Shown here piece by piece: positions 28,841 to 37,962 of a stretch of DNA of 64,000 nucleotides. The first letter of the stretch is position 1. Every line of letters starts with the position of its first letter. The notes under the pieces were generated by a model. The model had not been told where the DNA came from and did not search any database. It worked only from the letters and a program-made list of their open reading frames with translations. The DNA is from Thermosynechococcaceae cyanobacterium Okahandja (GTDB taxonomy: Bacteria; Cyanobacteriota; Cyanobacteriia; Thermosynechococcales; Thermosynechococcaceae). The translations under genes and the position numbers were made by a program. The stretch is from positions 868,001 to 932,000 of the forward strand of contig CP136945.1 of the NCBI GenBank assembly GCA_041530395.1, given 5' to 3'.

Positions 28841-30688
28841 TCACAGTAAAAAGCGGCAGTAAAATGCCAACTCTGCGTCTAGGGTTGTTTGAATGGTGCT
28901 GGCCTGACGGAAACCATGGCCTTCGTTGGCAAAGGTGAGGTACGCCACAGGCACTCCCTTCTTTTGCAGCGCTGCCACCATTTGTTCTGCTTGATTGGGG
29001 GGCACCACCGCATCCTTTAATCCCTGAAAAAAGATCACCGGACACCGGAGGCGATCGGCGTGGTACAGGGGCGATCGCTGGCGATAGAGGTCTGCCCCTT
29101 CAGGGTACGGGGCAACGAGAATATCAAAATAGTGGGCTTCAAAGGCATGGGTCTGCTGCACCAGCGCCAGCAGATCCGCCACCCCATAGTAGCTGGCTCC
29201 CACCCGAAACCTATCTGTAAACGTGAGGGCGCACAGGGTGGTAAAGCCCCCCGCGCTACTACCGCGAATGGCAAGGCGCTGCCCATCCACCCGCCCCTGA
29301 GCCACTAAAAACGCTGCGCCGGCCACGCAATCCGCCACATCGGCAACCCCCCACTGCCCCCGCAGCGCATCCCGATAGGCACGGCCATAGCCCGTACTGC
29401 CGCGATAGTTCACATCCAAAACCGCAAACCCTCGACTGGTCCAAAACTGGGTGCGCAGATCCAGTCCCGTGCCACTGGCTGCTGTAGGCCCCCCATGACT
29501 TTTGACAATGAGGGGCGGCAGTGTACCCGCCGGCGCGGCATAGTTGGGGTTACAGGGGGGATAAAAAAAACCGTAGGCGGTGGCTCCCCCACTAGTGGGG
29601 AACTCAATCACCTCCGGTTGGGACAGCCACTCCTTGGGGATGGGTGGCTCAGGAAGTTGGATTCGGGGCTGTTGCAGCTTTACCCTGACCACTTGTGCTG
29701 GGGTGGTGGGGCTACTGCCAATAAAGGCCACCTCGTCCCCCGTGCGGCTGACCAAGGAGTGAATCTCGGTGTAGGGGCACGCCAAGGGCTGCCACTGGCC
29801 ATCGATCAGGGAGACAACCCCTAAGCGCCAGAGGCCGCGATCGCTATAGGTGAAGACCGCCGTTTCTGAGTTCACCAGTGCGTAGGTGGACTGGCCAAAG
29901 ACCCACAGGGGCACCCCCGCATCGTAGGTAGCCTGCCAAACAGGTTCGTGAGCGCCGTTGCGATAGCGGTAGAGGTTCCACCAGCCACTGCGATCGCTGA
30001 CGTAGTAGAGGGTGTCCCCTTGCCACTGGGGTTGTTGCACGGCTTCGCTGGCACCACCGGCAATGGGGTACGGAGTCCCAAGGCTGCCATCGGCGTTGAA
30101 GGTCGCTCCCCACAGTTCGCAGCGATCCCACGGCATATAAGGAGGTGACCACTGCAACCAAACAAGGGTTTGGCCATCGGGGCTAAAGCGCGGTGCCCCG
30201 TAAAAACCCGCCCCTTGCACCAGCGGTCTTCCCTCGCCCGTGGGACGAATCACCACTAATTGCTGTTGGCTGCCACCCTCCGGCGGGTGCTGCTCCTGCA
30301 CGCAGATGAGATCCTGAGTCACCGGATGAATACAGCCATCGGCCAAGCGGCTATGGGGGTCTTGATAGAGCCGTTTGGGGCTGGGCTGATCCACAGCGAT
30401 CTGATAAATCCCCTGATCCGCGTCGTTCACAAAATAAAGATCGTCCCCATGGCACCAGTAGGCACCGCCGCCGTACTCATTCACCCGCGAGCGGGCACTG
30501 TAGGGGGGCGGCAATAGATCCTGGCCCTCCTTGACAAGTACCACCCGCCCCTGCTCTTGGGGACGGCGCTCTAACCAGAGGAGACCGCTAGGGGTGGCTC
30601 GCAATTCGCTAATAGATGTAGCGGCAGCACTCACTCGTGCCGCTGTTAGCAGGGATGACCATTTACCGTAGGGTGCGGTCTCTAGCAT
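28841..30688 (-). CDS. S9 family prolyl oligopeptidase-like serine peptidase
   Basis: The N-terminal part (about 1-350) looks like a beta-propeller, with repeats ending in W or Y-R. The C-terminal part (about 370-615) is the alpha/beta hydrolase domain: nucleophile R-G-S-S-A-G-G, acid L-K-D-A-V-V-P-P, and histidine N-E-G-H-G-F. Such enzymes cut short peptides, often after proline or with acyl-aminoacyl specificity. No signal peptide is seen, so it is probably cytoplasmic. Its ATG overlaps the purF stop by one base (TAATG), so it is probably the last gene of the purL-purF transcript, although its function is unrelated. Confidence 0.9.
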   Translation of the reverse strand: MLETAPYGKWSSLLTAARVSAAATSISELRATPSGLLWLERRPQEQGRVVLVKEGQDLLPPPYSARSRVNEYGGGAYWCHGDDLYFVNDADQGIYQIAVDQPSPKRLYQDPHSRLADGCIHPVTQDLICVQEQHPPEGGSQQQLVVIRPTGEGRPLVQGAGFYGAPRFSPDGQTLVWLQWSPPYMPWDRCELWGATFNADGSLGTPYPIAGGASEAVQQPQWQGDTLYYVSDRSGWWNLYRYRNGAHEPVWQATYDAGVPLWVFGQSTYALVNSETAVFTYSDRGLWRLGVVSLIDGQWQPLACPYTEIHSLVSRTGDEVAFIGSSPTTPAQVVRVKLQQPRIQLPEPPIPKEWLSQPEVIEFPTSGGATAYGFFYPPCNPNYAAPAGTLPPLIVKSHGGPTAASGTGLDLRTQFWTSRGFAVLDVNYRGSTGYGRAYRDALRGQWGVADVADCVAGAAFLVAQGRVDGQRLAIRGSSAGGFTTLCALTFTDRFRVGASYYGVADLLALVQQTHAFEAHYFDILVAPYPEGADLYRQRSPLYHADRLRCPVIFFQGLKDAVVPPNQAEQMVAALQKKGVPVAYLTFANEGHGFRQASTIQTTLDAELAFYCRFLL

Positions 30689-32139
30689 TAGGGGATATGC
30701 TCAAGCACCAGTTTTTGGCGTTTGACGGGATCGGGAATGGCAATGGGGTACTGCCCCGTAAAACAGGCAGAACAGAAGCGATCGCCACTATCGTAGGTAG
30801 CGCTAATCATCCCCTGCCAGCTTAAGTAACTGAGGGAGTCAACACCAATTTGGGCGGCAATTTCGGCCACGGACTTAGTGGCGGCAATGAGTTGATCCTG
30901 CGTGTCGGTATCAATGCCGTAGAAACAGGGATGGGTCACCGGCGGCGAGGAAATGCGCATATGGACTTCAACGGCCCCCGCATCCCGCAGCGCCTTGACA
31001 ATTTTGCGACTGGTGGTGCCCCGCACAATCGAGTCATCCACAATCACGACCCGCTGCCCCATCAGCACATCCCGCAGGGGGTTCAGCTTCATGCGAATGC
31101 CAGACTCCCGCATCGACTGGGTGGGCTGAATAAACGTGCGCCCCACGTAGCGGTTCTTAATTAGCCCCTCGGCGTAGGGAATCCCGGTGGCTTGGGAAAA
31201 GCCGATGGCGGCGGGAACGCCGGAGTCGGGGACGGCAATGACCACATCGGCAGCGGCAGGAGCTTCCCGCCCCAACTGTTGGCCCAAGCGTTGACGATAG
31301 CTGTAGAGGCTCTCGCTTTGCATGACACTATCGGGGCGGGCAAAATAAATCATTTCAAAAATACAGAGCTTGCGCTGCGACTCGGCCCAGTGATAGCTAC
31401 GAATGGTGCTATCGCTAATGTGAACCAGTTCACCGGGCTCAACGTCACGGATGTACTCCGCACCAATAATATCGAGGGCGCAGGTTTCCGAGGCCAGCAC
31501 GTAGTGGGGAGCCGCCGTTGGCGCTGTCAGTAGGCGGCCAATGACAAGAGGGCGAATACCATTGGGATCCCGCACGCCAAATAACCCGCCCGGGGTGCCA
31601 ATCACCAAACTATAGGCACCTTGGCACTGCTGCACCGCAGCAATAATCCCCTCGTGCCACGACTGCCCCGTTTCCACCGCTTGGGCGATCGCCCAGGCAA
31701 TCAGTTCCGAATCGGTGGTACTGGCCAGCACTGCGGTGGGTTCATGACAGGCCAGCACTTGCTCCCGCAGGGCATAGGTATTCACCAAGTTGCCGTTGTG
31801 GGCAAGGGCAAGGGATCCCAAGCGAGTCTGTACCAGCACGGGTTGAGCATTGACAACACGGCTCGACCCGGTAGTGGAGTAGCGATTATGGCCTACGGCA
31901 ATTTCGCCGGGCAGGGTATTGAGGATGGCTTCATCAAAGACTTGGGAGACTAACCCCATATCTTTGTGGCAGTGCACCGTCTCCCCCGCAAAGGTGGCGA
32001 TCCCCGCTGACTCCTGACCGCGATGCTGTAGGGCGTAAAGGCCAAAGTAGGCAAGGCGGGCAACTTCGGCATGGGGGGCATAGACCCCAAAAACGCCACA
32101 GGCTTCTTCCGGCTTATCGGTCAATGTTACGTCTGTCAT
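30688..32139 (-). CDS. purF: Amidophosphoribosyltransferase
   Basis: PurF makes phosphoribosylamine from PRPP and glutamine, the first committed step of purine synthesis. After a short propeptide, the N-terminal nucleophile C14-G-V-F-G is expected to be exposed by processing. The phosphoribosyl-binding loop V-I-V-D-D-S-I-V-R-G-T-T is present near residue 355. Cysteines later in the chain (C-x-S-A-C-F near the end) resemble those that hold an iron-sulfur cluster in the Bacillus-type enzyme. The ATG follows the purL stop directly (TAGATG), so the two genes are translationally coupled. Confidence 0.96.
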   Translation of the reverse strand: MTDVTLTDKPEEACGVFGVYAPHAEVARLAYFGLYALQHRGQESAGIATFAGETVHCHKDMGLVSQVFDEAILNTLPGEIAVGHNRYSTTGSSRVVNAQPVLVQTRLGSLALAHNGNLVNTYALREQVLACHEPTAVLASTTDSELIAWAIAQAVETGQSWHEGIIAAVQQCQGAYSLVIGTPGGLFGVRDPNGIRPLVIGRLLTAPTAAPHYVLASETCALDIIGAEYIRDVEPGELVHISDSTIRSYHWAESQRKLCIFEMIYFARPDSVMQSESLYSYRQRLGQQLGREAPAAADVVIAVPDSGVPAAIGFSQATGIPYAEGLIKNRYVGRTFIQPTQSMRESGIRMKLNPLRDVLMGQRVVIVDDSIVRGTTSRKIVKALRDAGAVEVHMRISSPPVTHPCFYGIDTDTQDQLIAATKSVAEIAAQIGVDSLSYLSWQGMISATYDSGDRFCSACFTGQYPIAIPDPVKRQKLVLEHIP

Positions 32140-34425
32140 CTAGTCTAAGTAGGTTGGCAGGGGCGATCGCCATGCGCTGGCGAACTCCTCCATCGTACCC
32201 TTGATAAGTGTGGAATTGTCACAGGTGTCAATACACAATTCTGTATTCTCGCCATTCACGACCCCCAAGTACGTCCAGTAGGCTGGCAAGTGCTGGCGCA
32301 AATAGGCTTCCCACTGCCCCTGATCCGCTGGCCGCACAGACACCAGAATCCGCGCCCCCCCCTCACCAAAAAGAACCGCATCCCAGCGGGGATAATTCCC
32401 TTGGGGCAGTTGAATCGTGGCACCCCGCTGACCACTGAGGCAACACTCCACCAGTGCCACCGCCAAGCCCCCTTCACTCAGATCGTGGGCACTGGCTACC
32501 CAGCCGTGGTGAATGCCGTACCGACACGCCGCCTGCACCTGCTGCTCAAGATCCAGATCAATCTGGGGTGGGCGGCCCGCTACACAGCCATGGATTTGGG
32601 CTAAATATTCCGTGCCGCCGAGGGTGACCCGCGGATCGCTGAGGGGGGTACTCAGGGGTAAGCCCAGCAGGTAAATCCTATCGCCCCCTTTTTGCCAGCC
32701 TTGACCCACAACCCGCGTCAGGTCTGGTATCAAGCCCACCATGCCCACCACGGGAGTGGGATAAATTGGCTGCGGTTGGCCGGCACTGTCAATGGTTTCG
32801 TTGTAGAGGGACACATTGCCGCCCGTGACGGGGGTTTGCAAGTGGCGACAGGCTTCGGCAAGGCCACGGCAGGCTTCCGCCAACTGCCAGTAACCCACGG
32901 GGGTTTCAGGGCTGCCAAAATTCAGGTTATCGGTCACCGCAAGGGGTTCTGCGCCCACACAACTCAGGTTGCGGGCGGCTTCGGCAACGGCAGCTTTGCC
33001 CCCTTCGTAGGGATCCAAATAGACGTAGCGACTGGGGCAGTCCACGGTGGCGGCAATGCCCTTGCGAGTGCCCCGCAGGCGAATGACGGCGGCATCGGCA
33101 TCCCCCGGAAACACAAGGGTATTGTTTTGTACTTCATGGTCGTACTGGCGATAGACCCACGCTTTGCTAGCAATACTGGGCGTGCTCAGCAGCGTCAGCA
33201 ACACTTCCGACCAAGACTGACCGGGCAAGGGTAACTGCTCAGGCGACCATTGCCGTGCCTGCTGGACGTAGGCTGGCGGCTCTGTCAGGCACTCGCGCTC
33301 GTAGAGGGGGGTATCTTCGGCTAGGGCGCGGGCGGGCACTTCTGCGGCCACCTCCCCGCGATAGAGAACCCGCACGACCGGCTCGGCAATCACTTGCCCC
33401 ACCACCACGCCCTGAAGACCCCAACGGTGGAAAATAGCCAGCAACTCGTCTTCGCGCCCCTTAGCGGCCACAAAGAGCATCCGTTCCTGTGATTCTGAGA
33501 GCAAAAACTCGTAGGGCACCATGCCCGGCTCGCGTACCGGTACCTTGTCAAGGTCAAGCTCAATGCCCACCCCACCTTTAGCGGCCATCTCGGCGGTGGA
33601 ACAGGTCAACCCCGCTGCCCCCATATCCTGAGCGGCCACGACCGCGCCCGTTTGAAAGGCTTCGAGGCAGGCTTCAATCAGGCACTTTTCTAGGAAGGGA
33701 TCACCCACTTGGACGGCGGGGCGATCGCCCATCGACGCATCCGTTAGCTCAGCGCTGGCAAAACTTGCGCCCCCCATGCCATCCCGCCCCGTCGTCGAAC
33801 CGACGTAGAGCACCGGATTACCCACACCACTGGCACCCGATTTCACAATTTCGGGGGTTTCCATCAGCCCTAGGGCCATGGCATTCACCAGTGGGTTCCC
33901 CCCATAGCTGGGGTCAAAATAGACCTCGCCGCCGACGGTGGGCACCCCCACACAATTGCCGTAGTGGGCAATGCCGGCCACCACCCCCTTCACCAGTTGC
34001 TGGGTTTTTGGCTCCTTCAGGTCGCCAAAGCGCAGGGCATTGAGCAAGGCAATGGGTCGCGCCCCCATCGTAAAAATATCCCGCAAAATTCCGCCAACCC
34101 CGGTCGCCGCCCCTTGAAACGGTTCAATGGCTGAAGGATGGTTGTGGGACTCAATCTTAAACGCCAAGCGCAGGCCATCCCCCAGATCCACCACGCCAGC
34201 ATTCTCGCCGGGACCGACCAGTACCCGCGCCCCTTGGGTGGGAAACTGCTTCAGCAGGGGGCGGGAGTTTTTGTAGCAGCAGTGCTCTGACCACATCACG
34301 CCAAACATACCCAATTCGGCACGGTTGGGATGGCGGCCTAAGCGGCGTACTATCTCGCTGTACTCGTGGGGCTTTAGTCCTTCCGCGGCAATCTCAGTAT
34401 CCGTAACAAGGGGGGAGTGGCTCAT
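32140..34425 (-). CDS. purL: Phosphoribosylformylglycinamidine synthase subunit PurL
   Basis: PurL is the large subunit of the PurL-PurS-PurQ enzyme that turns formylglycinamide ribotide into the amidine. The 761 residues are the small (PurSQ-dependent) form. [10 protein letters not shown] near residue 45 and [12 protein letters not shown] are typical. purS and purQ are not in the window. It leads the purL-purF run and is divergent from the small gene before the Argonaute, with a shared 212-base gap. Confidence 0.96.
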   Translation of the reverse strand: MSHSPLVTDTEIAAEGLKPHEYSEIVRRLGRHPNRAELGMFGVMWSEHCCYKNSRPLLKQFPTQGARVLVGPGENAGVVDLGDGLRLAFKIESHNHPSAIEPFQGAATGVGGILRDIFTMGARPIALLNALRFGDLKEPKTQQLVKGVVAGIAHYGNCVGVPTVGGEVYFDPSYGGNPLVNAMALGLMETPEIVKSGASGVGNPVLYVGSTTGRDGMGGASFASAELTDASMGDRPAVQVGDPFLEKCLIEACLEAFQTGAVVAAQDMGAAGLTCSTAEMAAKGGVGIELDLDKVPVREPGMVPYEFLLSESQERMLFVAAKGREDELLAIFHRWGLQGVVVGQVIAEPVVRVLYRGEVAAEVPARALAEDTPLYERECLTEPPAYVQQARQWSPEQLPLPGQSWSEVLLTLLSTPSIASKAWVYRQYDHEVQNNTLVFPGDADAAVIRLRGTRKGIAATVDCPSRYVYLDPYEGGKAAVAEAARNLSCVGAEPLAVTDNLNFGSPETPVGYWQLAEACRGLAEACRHLQTPVTGGNVSLYNETIDSAGQPQPIYPTPVVGMVGLIPDLTRVVGQGWQKGGDRIYLLGLPLSTPLSDPRVTLGGTEYLAQIHGCVAGRPPQIDLDLEQQVQAACRYGIHHGWVASAHDLSEGGLAVALVECCLSGQRGATIQLPQGNYPRWDAVLFGEGGARILVSVRPADQGQWEAYLRQHLPAYWTYLGVVNGENTELCIDTCDNSTLIKGTMEEFASAWRSPLPTYLD

Positions 34426-34637
34426 CAGAGGTCTCAGAGGCTACGTTTCGATTGTGCCATGGGGCGTGGGACAGTACTTCAGAGCATGGCTGAGGATTTT
34501 TTAGGCACTGTCGCATTTTTTTACATTAATTCATGTGGATTCGCTAATTTTAATTGCATCTTGCCCAGATTACCGCCGCATTTTGAGGGAGAGGCGTAAA
34601 GTGGAAATTATAAAGAAAACCTTAAAGGAGAGTGATC
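34426..34637. promoter_or_regulatory. Divergent promoter region between purL and the Argonaute-side genes
   Basis: The gap has A/T-rich stretches near 34500-34560. Just before the small gene, AATTATAAAG at about 34606-34615 is a plausible -10 region. AAAGGAG (34624-34630) is a good ribosome-binding site seven bases ahead of ATG 34638. Towards purL no clear promoter element was found, and no purine riboswitch-like structure was recognised. Confidence 0.35.
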
Positions 34638-34850
34638 ATGACCCCCTCTCTACTCCGGCAGTTTTGGTCGTTTGTCGAGCAGACTCAGGTGGGGATTTTG
34701 CTCAGCCTCGATGATGGTGCCTTGCAGGGGTGGCTTTTGAGCCATTTTAGCGATACCTATCCCCTTGAACAGAGTCAGCGGTCTCATCTGGAAACCTACA
34801 TTGCCTCGCGATTGATGCTGATCCGCGAAGTGGTGAGCGATCGCCACTGA
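34638..34850 (+). CDS. Small conserved-looking hypothetical protein upstream of the Argonaute gene
   Basis: The 70-residue product (start M-T-P-S-L-L-R-Q-F-W) looks helical, with a hydrophobic centre (V-G-I-L-L-S-L-D-D-G) and L-S-H-F; it has no membrane segment. I do not recognise a family with certainty, although similar short proteins probably occur in other cyanobacteria. The ATG at 34638 has AAAGGAG at ideal spacing; a GTG two codons earlier is less likely. It ends 58 bases before the Argonaute start on the same strand, so the two may share a transcript. Whether it is a functional partner cannot be told from one genome. Confidence 0.6.
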   Translation: MTPSLLRQFWSFVEQTQVGILLSLDDGALQGWLLSHFSDTYPLEQSQRSHLETYIASRLMLIREVVSDRH

Positions 34851-34908
34851 GTCACCCTCCACACAGCTAAGCGATGATAGATAACGTCCACCTTGCAATC
34901 CTTTCCCT

Positions 34909-37107
34909 GTGACGGCGACTTCTCATCCGGTCTTTTTGAACCAGTTCCTTGTCAAAACCCTTGCACCAGAAGAGGCACGAACTGTTCAGCGCTATGCCTG
35001 CCGCTGGCAGCGCAACCCTGATGAGGGAACAGCAGACTACGCCCTCAATCGGGTGTGCTACCAGTTAAGGGTGCCTGCCGCCCGTTGGCGCACCCATATT
35101 GTGACGTTCCAGCCCCCCGAGTGCTTGGAATCGGAGGAGTGGCAGCTTACCGAACTTGAGCCTGTGGTGTTAGATTGCGGTGATCCTGAGCAGCGGGAGG
35201 CTCTAGCGACCCTCCACCGTCAGAGACTACGGCAATCTCTTCAGCAGGATCAGAGTAACTACGAAGTGGAAAGAGGCAGCGACAATAGCATCCGTATTTG
35301 GCAAAAACAGCCCAAAAAGTCCGAGAACACCCCAGAGGGCTGGGAGGCCCGCAAGGGCTATTGCCTTGATCTGAGAATTGATACGGCTGCCCACCTCTAC
35401 CTCGATATTGATTGTGCCTACCGCCTCTGGACACCCTGGACCTTGCATGACTGGTTAGAGCACTACCCAGACAGCTTGCCCTTGATTAAGTGGGTGCGCA
35501 ATACCTACCTAAAAAATAATCAGTATCGGTGCTGGCAGTTGCTCCACCTTAGCCAAGAGCGGCCTGAAGACGTTCGCTTGCCGGGATTGAACATTACCCT
35601 TGCGGAGTACCACCGTAACGAAAGGGCAACAGACGCAGAAATTGAGCGCTCGCGGGTGGTGTACGTCAAAGATGCCCGCATTCAGCAAGGTGGGCGCATT
35701 CCCCATCTTTCGCAGCGGTTAACCCCCAGCGTGACCCTAGAACTGCTCTCAGAACTGGGAAAGCAGCCCCAACTGCGGGCAAAGGTGGACGCAGTGTTTA
35801 AGAGCCTTCGTATTAACACAAATACTCGCTTTCAAGACGCGCAAAGATTTGCCAGATGGCTAAGCGCAAAGTACTATGGCGGCACTGATCGCGATCTCCC
35901 TCCCCTTACAAAGACGGGCTATCAACTCCCCCCTGCGGTGCTATTGGCCAAAACTAAACAGGTCAAGCAGGTGGCTCAGGTGCGCCAAGCGGGCTGCGTG
36001 GCCGTCGGTGAAACAAAATTTGGTTTGCTAAACTTAGCCAGCCCAGAGCGTGCCTATCCGCCAGAAATTTATGAATGCTTGGAGGATATTGGCCGCTGTA
36101 ATCAAGTGACACTCGATCTAGACTCCTATCGGACGGCGGCTGATTTGGGCAATACCGATCTGGCTCGGCAGCGATTCTGGCGGGAATGGGCTGAGGAGGG
36201 GGTGCGCACCATCCTAGTGGTGATGCTCTACTCTAGCGATAAACAGCGCATTCGCAATGAGGCGTTGCGGGCGGGTATTACCACCCAGTTTGTGGTTCCC
36301 CAGAACATTGATGCCTACAAGGCGATAAATGTGGTGCTCGGTCTGCTGTGTAAGGCAAAATGGCAGCCGGTGCATCTACAGCTCAGTGACACTGCCGAGG
36401 CCGCCGAACTGATTATTGGCTTTGACACCGGCACGAACCGCGACCTCTACTTTGGTACCCCTGCCTTTGCGGTGCTAGCGAATGGTCAGTCCCTCGGCTG
36501 GGAACTGCCAACGGTGCAGCGGGGCGAGAAGCTGAGCGGTCAGACGGTGTGGCAAACGGTTCTCAAGCTGATGGATAAGTTCTATACCCTCTGCAAGCGC
36601 TACCCCCGCAAGGTGTTGTTGATGCGGGATGGCCTTGCCCGTCTGGATGAGTTTGAGCGCACAATTCAAGAGCTTGAACAGGAGAACATCGCGGTTGATC
36701 TGCTCAGCGTGCGCAAGAGTGGGGCGGGACGCATGGCCTACAGCAGAGAGCCTAGGAACAGAGCGCCGGATTCCAACCAACAGCCAAATTATCGCTCGGT
36801 ACCAAAGGGGACGGTAGTTTACGATGAGCAGGAGCGATCTTTTTTGCTGGTGACGAGTCAGGCAATTCGTCAAGAGTTGGGCAGTCCGCGACCGCTGCGT
36901 GTTGTCCACAGTTATGGCACCACGTCGCTACAAATGCTGGCGTTGCAAACCTACCACTTAGCCCAGTTGCATCCCGGGAGTGGGTTTAGCCATGCCCGCC
37001 TACCGTGGGTACTGCACCTTGCCCACAAAAGTAGCCAAGAGTTTTCCCGCATTCAGCCGTTGAGTGTGCTGGAGGGGCTAGACCGCGACAAGTTGATTGC
37101 TGTTTAG
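34909..37107 (+). CDS. Prokaryotic Argonaute (long form, catalytic set intact)
   Basis: A 732-residue protein with the layout of a long pAgo: N-terminal and linker regions, a PAZ-like region (about 180-300), MID (about 385-495) and PIWI (about 500-732). The MID pocket for the guide 5' end is recognisable: Y441-x3-K445, Q460 in T-T-Q-F-V, and K484 in C-K-A-K-W-Q-P-V. The PIWI catalytic residues are all present: D506 (G-F-D-T-G), E540 (Q-R-G-E), D574 (M-R-D-G) and H706 (L-H-L-A-H-K). This gives a DEDH set like that of the Pyrococcus enzyme. Family knowledge predicts a guide-directed nuclease, possibly active against invading DNA or in replication. It starts at GTG 34909 without a strong ribosome-binding site. 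No partner nuclease, helicase or Sir2/TIR gene is adjacent; recO follows by 54 bases. Confidence 0.93.
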   Translation: MTATSHPVFLNQFLVKTLAPEEARTVQRYACRWQRNPDEGTADYALNRVCYQLRVPAARWRTHIVTFQPPECLESEEWQLTELEPVVLDCGDPEQREALATLHRQRLRQSLQQDQSNYEVERGSDNSIRIWQKQPKKSENTPEGWEARKGYCLDLRIDTAAHLYLDIDCAYRLWTPWTLHDWLEHYPDSLPLIKWVRNTYLKNNQYRCWQLLHLSQERPEDVRLPGLNITLAEYHRNERATDAEIERSRVVYVKDARIQQGGRIPHLSQRLTPSVTLELLSELGKQPQLRAKVDAVFKSLRINTNTRFQDAQRFARWLSAKYYGGTDRDLPPLTKTGYQLPPAVLLAKTKQVKQVAQVRQAGCVAVGETKFGLLNLASPERAYPPEIYECLEDIGRCNQVTLDLDSYRTAADLGNTDLARQRFWREWAEEGVRTILVVMLYSSDKQRIRNEALRAGITTQFVVPQNIDAYKAINVVLGLLCKAKWQPVHLQLSDTAEAAELIIGFDTGTNRDLYFGTPAFAVLANGQSLGWELPTVQRGEKLSGQTVWQTVLKLMDKFYTLCKRYPRKVLLMRDGLARLDEFERTIQELEQENIAVDLLSVRKSGAGRMAYSREPRNRAPDSNQQPNYRSVPKGTVVYDEQERSFLLVTSQAIRQELGSPRPLRVVHSYGTTSLQMLALQTYHLAQLHPGSGFSHARLPWVLHLAHKSSQEFSRIQPLSVLEGLDRDKLIAV

Positions 37108-37161
37108 GGAACCTGCCGCGATAGGCTAAAGAAAGACACTTGTTCTGCCGTTTTTTTGGCA

Positions 37162-37962
37162 ATGAGCCGCACCTACACCACTGTCGGCATTAACCTCAAA
37201 GCGATGCCCTTGGGGGAAACCGATCGCCTTCTGAGTGTGCTGAGTCGCGATCGCGGCCTGCTGAAATTGGTAGCCCCCCACTGCCGTGGCTCCCGTTCCA
37301 AGCTGGGGGGACGGGTTGATTTATTCGTTGTCAATCAGTTGTTTATTAGCAAGGGGCGCAGTTTAGACCGCATCCTTCAGGCGGAAACCGTCATGACCTA
37401 CCATGGCCTGACGGCTCAACTGGCTCGGATTACGGCGGCTCAGTACCTTGGTGAAGTGGTGCTTTACCAGTCCAACCATCCCCAGCCGCAACCGGAACTC
37501 TTTGACCTGCTGTGCGCCACCCTAGACCATTTGCAGCAGGTGGCCAGTCGGGATGCCCTTGCAGTATTGTTGCGCAGTCTTTACCAGCTTCTGGAGCTGG
37601 GTGGGATTGCCCCCCAATGGCACCACTGTAGTGATGGCGGCGGCGAGCTACAGGTTCCCAGTGCCGATAGCGATTGGCGGCTGGGCTTTAGCTTTGCGGC
37701 AGGGGGGCTGTTGGCAACTGGCAGGGGCGATCGCCTCCTCACCGCCCATGAAGTCCGGTTAGGCCAGTGGTTGGCCGCACCCCCAACCCACGCCCTAGGG
37801 CTGAGAGAGTTTTTAGAGGCCTCTCGCGCCTATCCCCTGAGTGTTTGGCTCTCCTTAGAGCGGGTAGTGCGGCAGTACGTGCAGTTTCATTTGGATAAAG
37901 TCCTGCGGGTGCCACCGCTCCTTGATGCCTGTTTTTCGCCACTAACGGTACCACAGCCATGA
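37162..37962 (+). CDS. recO: DNA repair protein RecO
   Basis: RecO works with RecR to load RecA on single-stranded DNA coated with SSB. The 266 residues show the N-terminal OB fold (V-G-I-N-L-K-A-M-P-L-G-E-T-D-R-L-L-S), the R-G-S-R-S-K-L-G-G motif and the helical C-terminal part with L-Y-Q-L-L-E-L-G-G-I-A-P. The zinc-finger cysteines of some RecO proteins are mostly missing here (W-H-H-C only). ATG 37162 is preferred over TTG 37156. The stop overlaps the start of the transporter gene (ATGA). Confidence 0.92.
   Translation: MSRTYTTVGINLKAMPLGETDRLLSVLSRDRGLLKLVAPHCRGSRSKLGGRVDLFVVNQLFISKGRSLDRILQAETVMTYHGLTAQLARITAAQYLGEVVLYQSNHPQPQPELFDLLCATLDHLQQVASRDALAVLLRSLYQLLELGGIAPQWHHCSDGGGELQVPSADSDWRLGFSFAAGGLLATGRGDRLLTAHEVRLGQWLAAPPTHALGLREFLEASRAYPLSVWLSLERVVRQYVQFHLDKVLRVPPLLDACFSPLTVPQP

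Noticed and set aside
34909-37107. Annotation of the 732-residue protein as a transposase or RNase H-like nuclease only
   Set aside because: The MID pocket pattern, the E540 position between D506 and D574, and the C-terminal L-H-L-A-H-K block together fit Argonaute and not those families.
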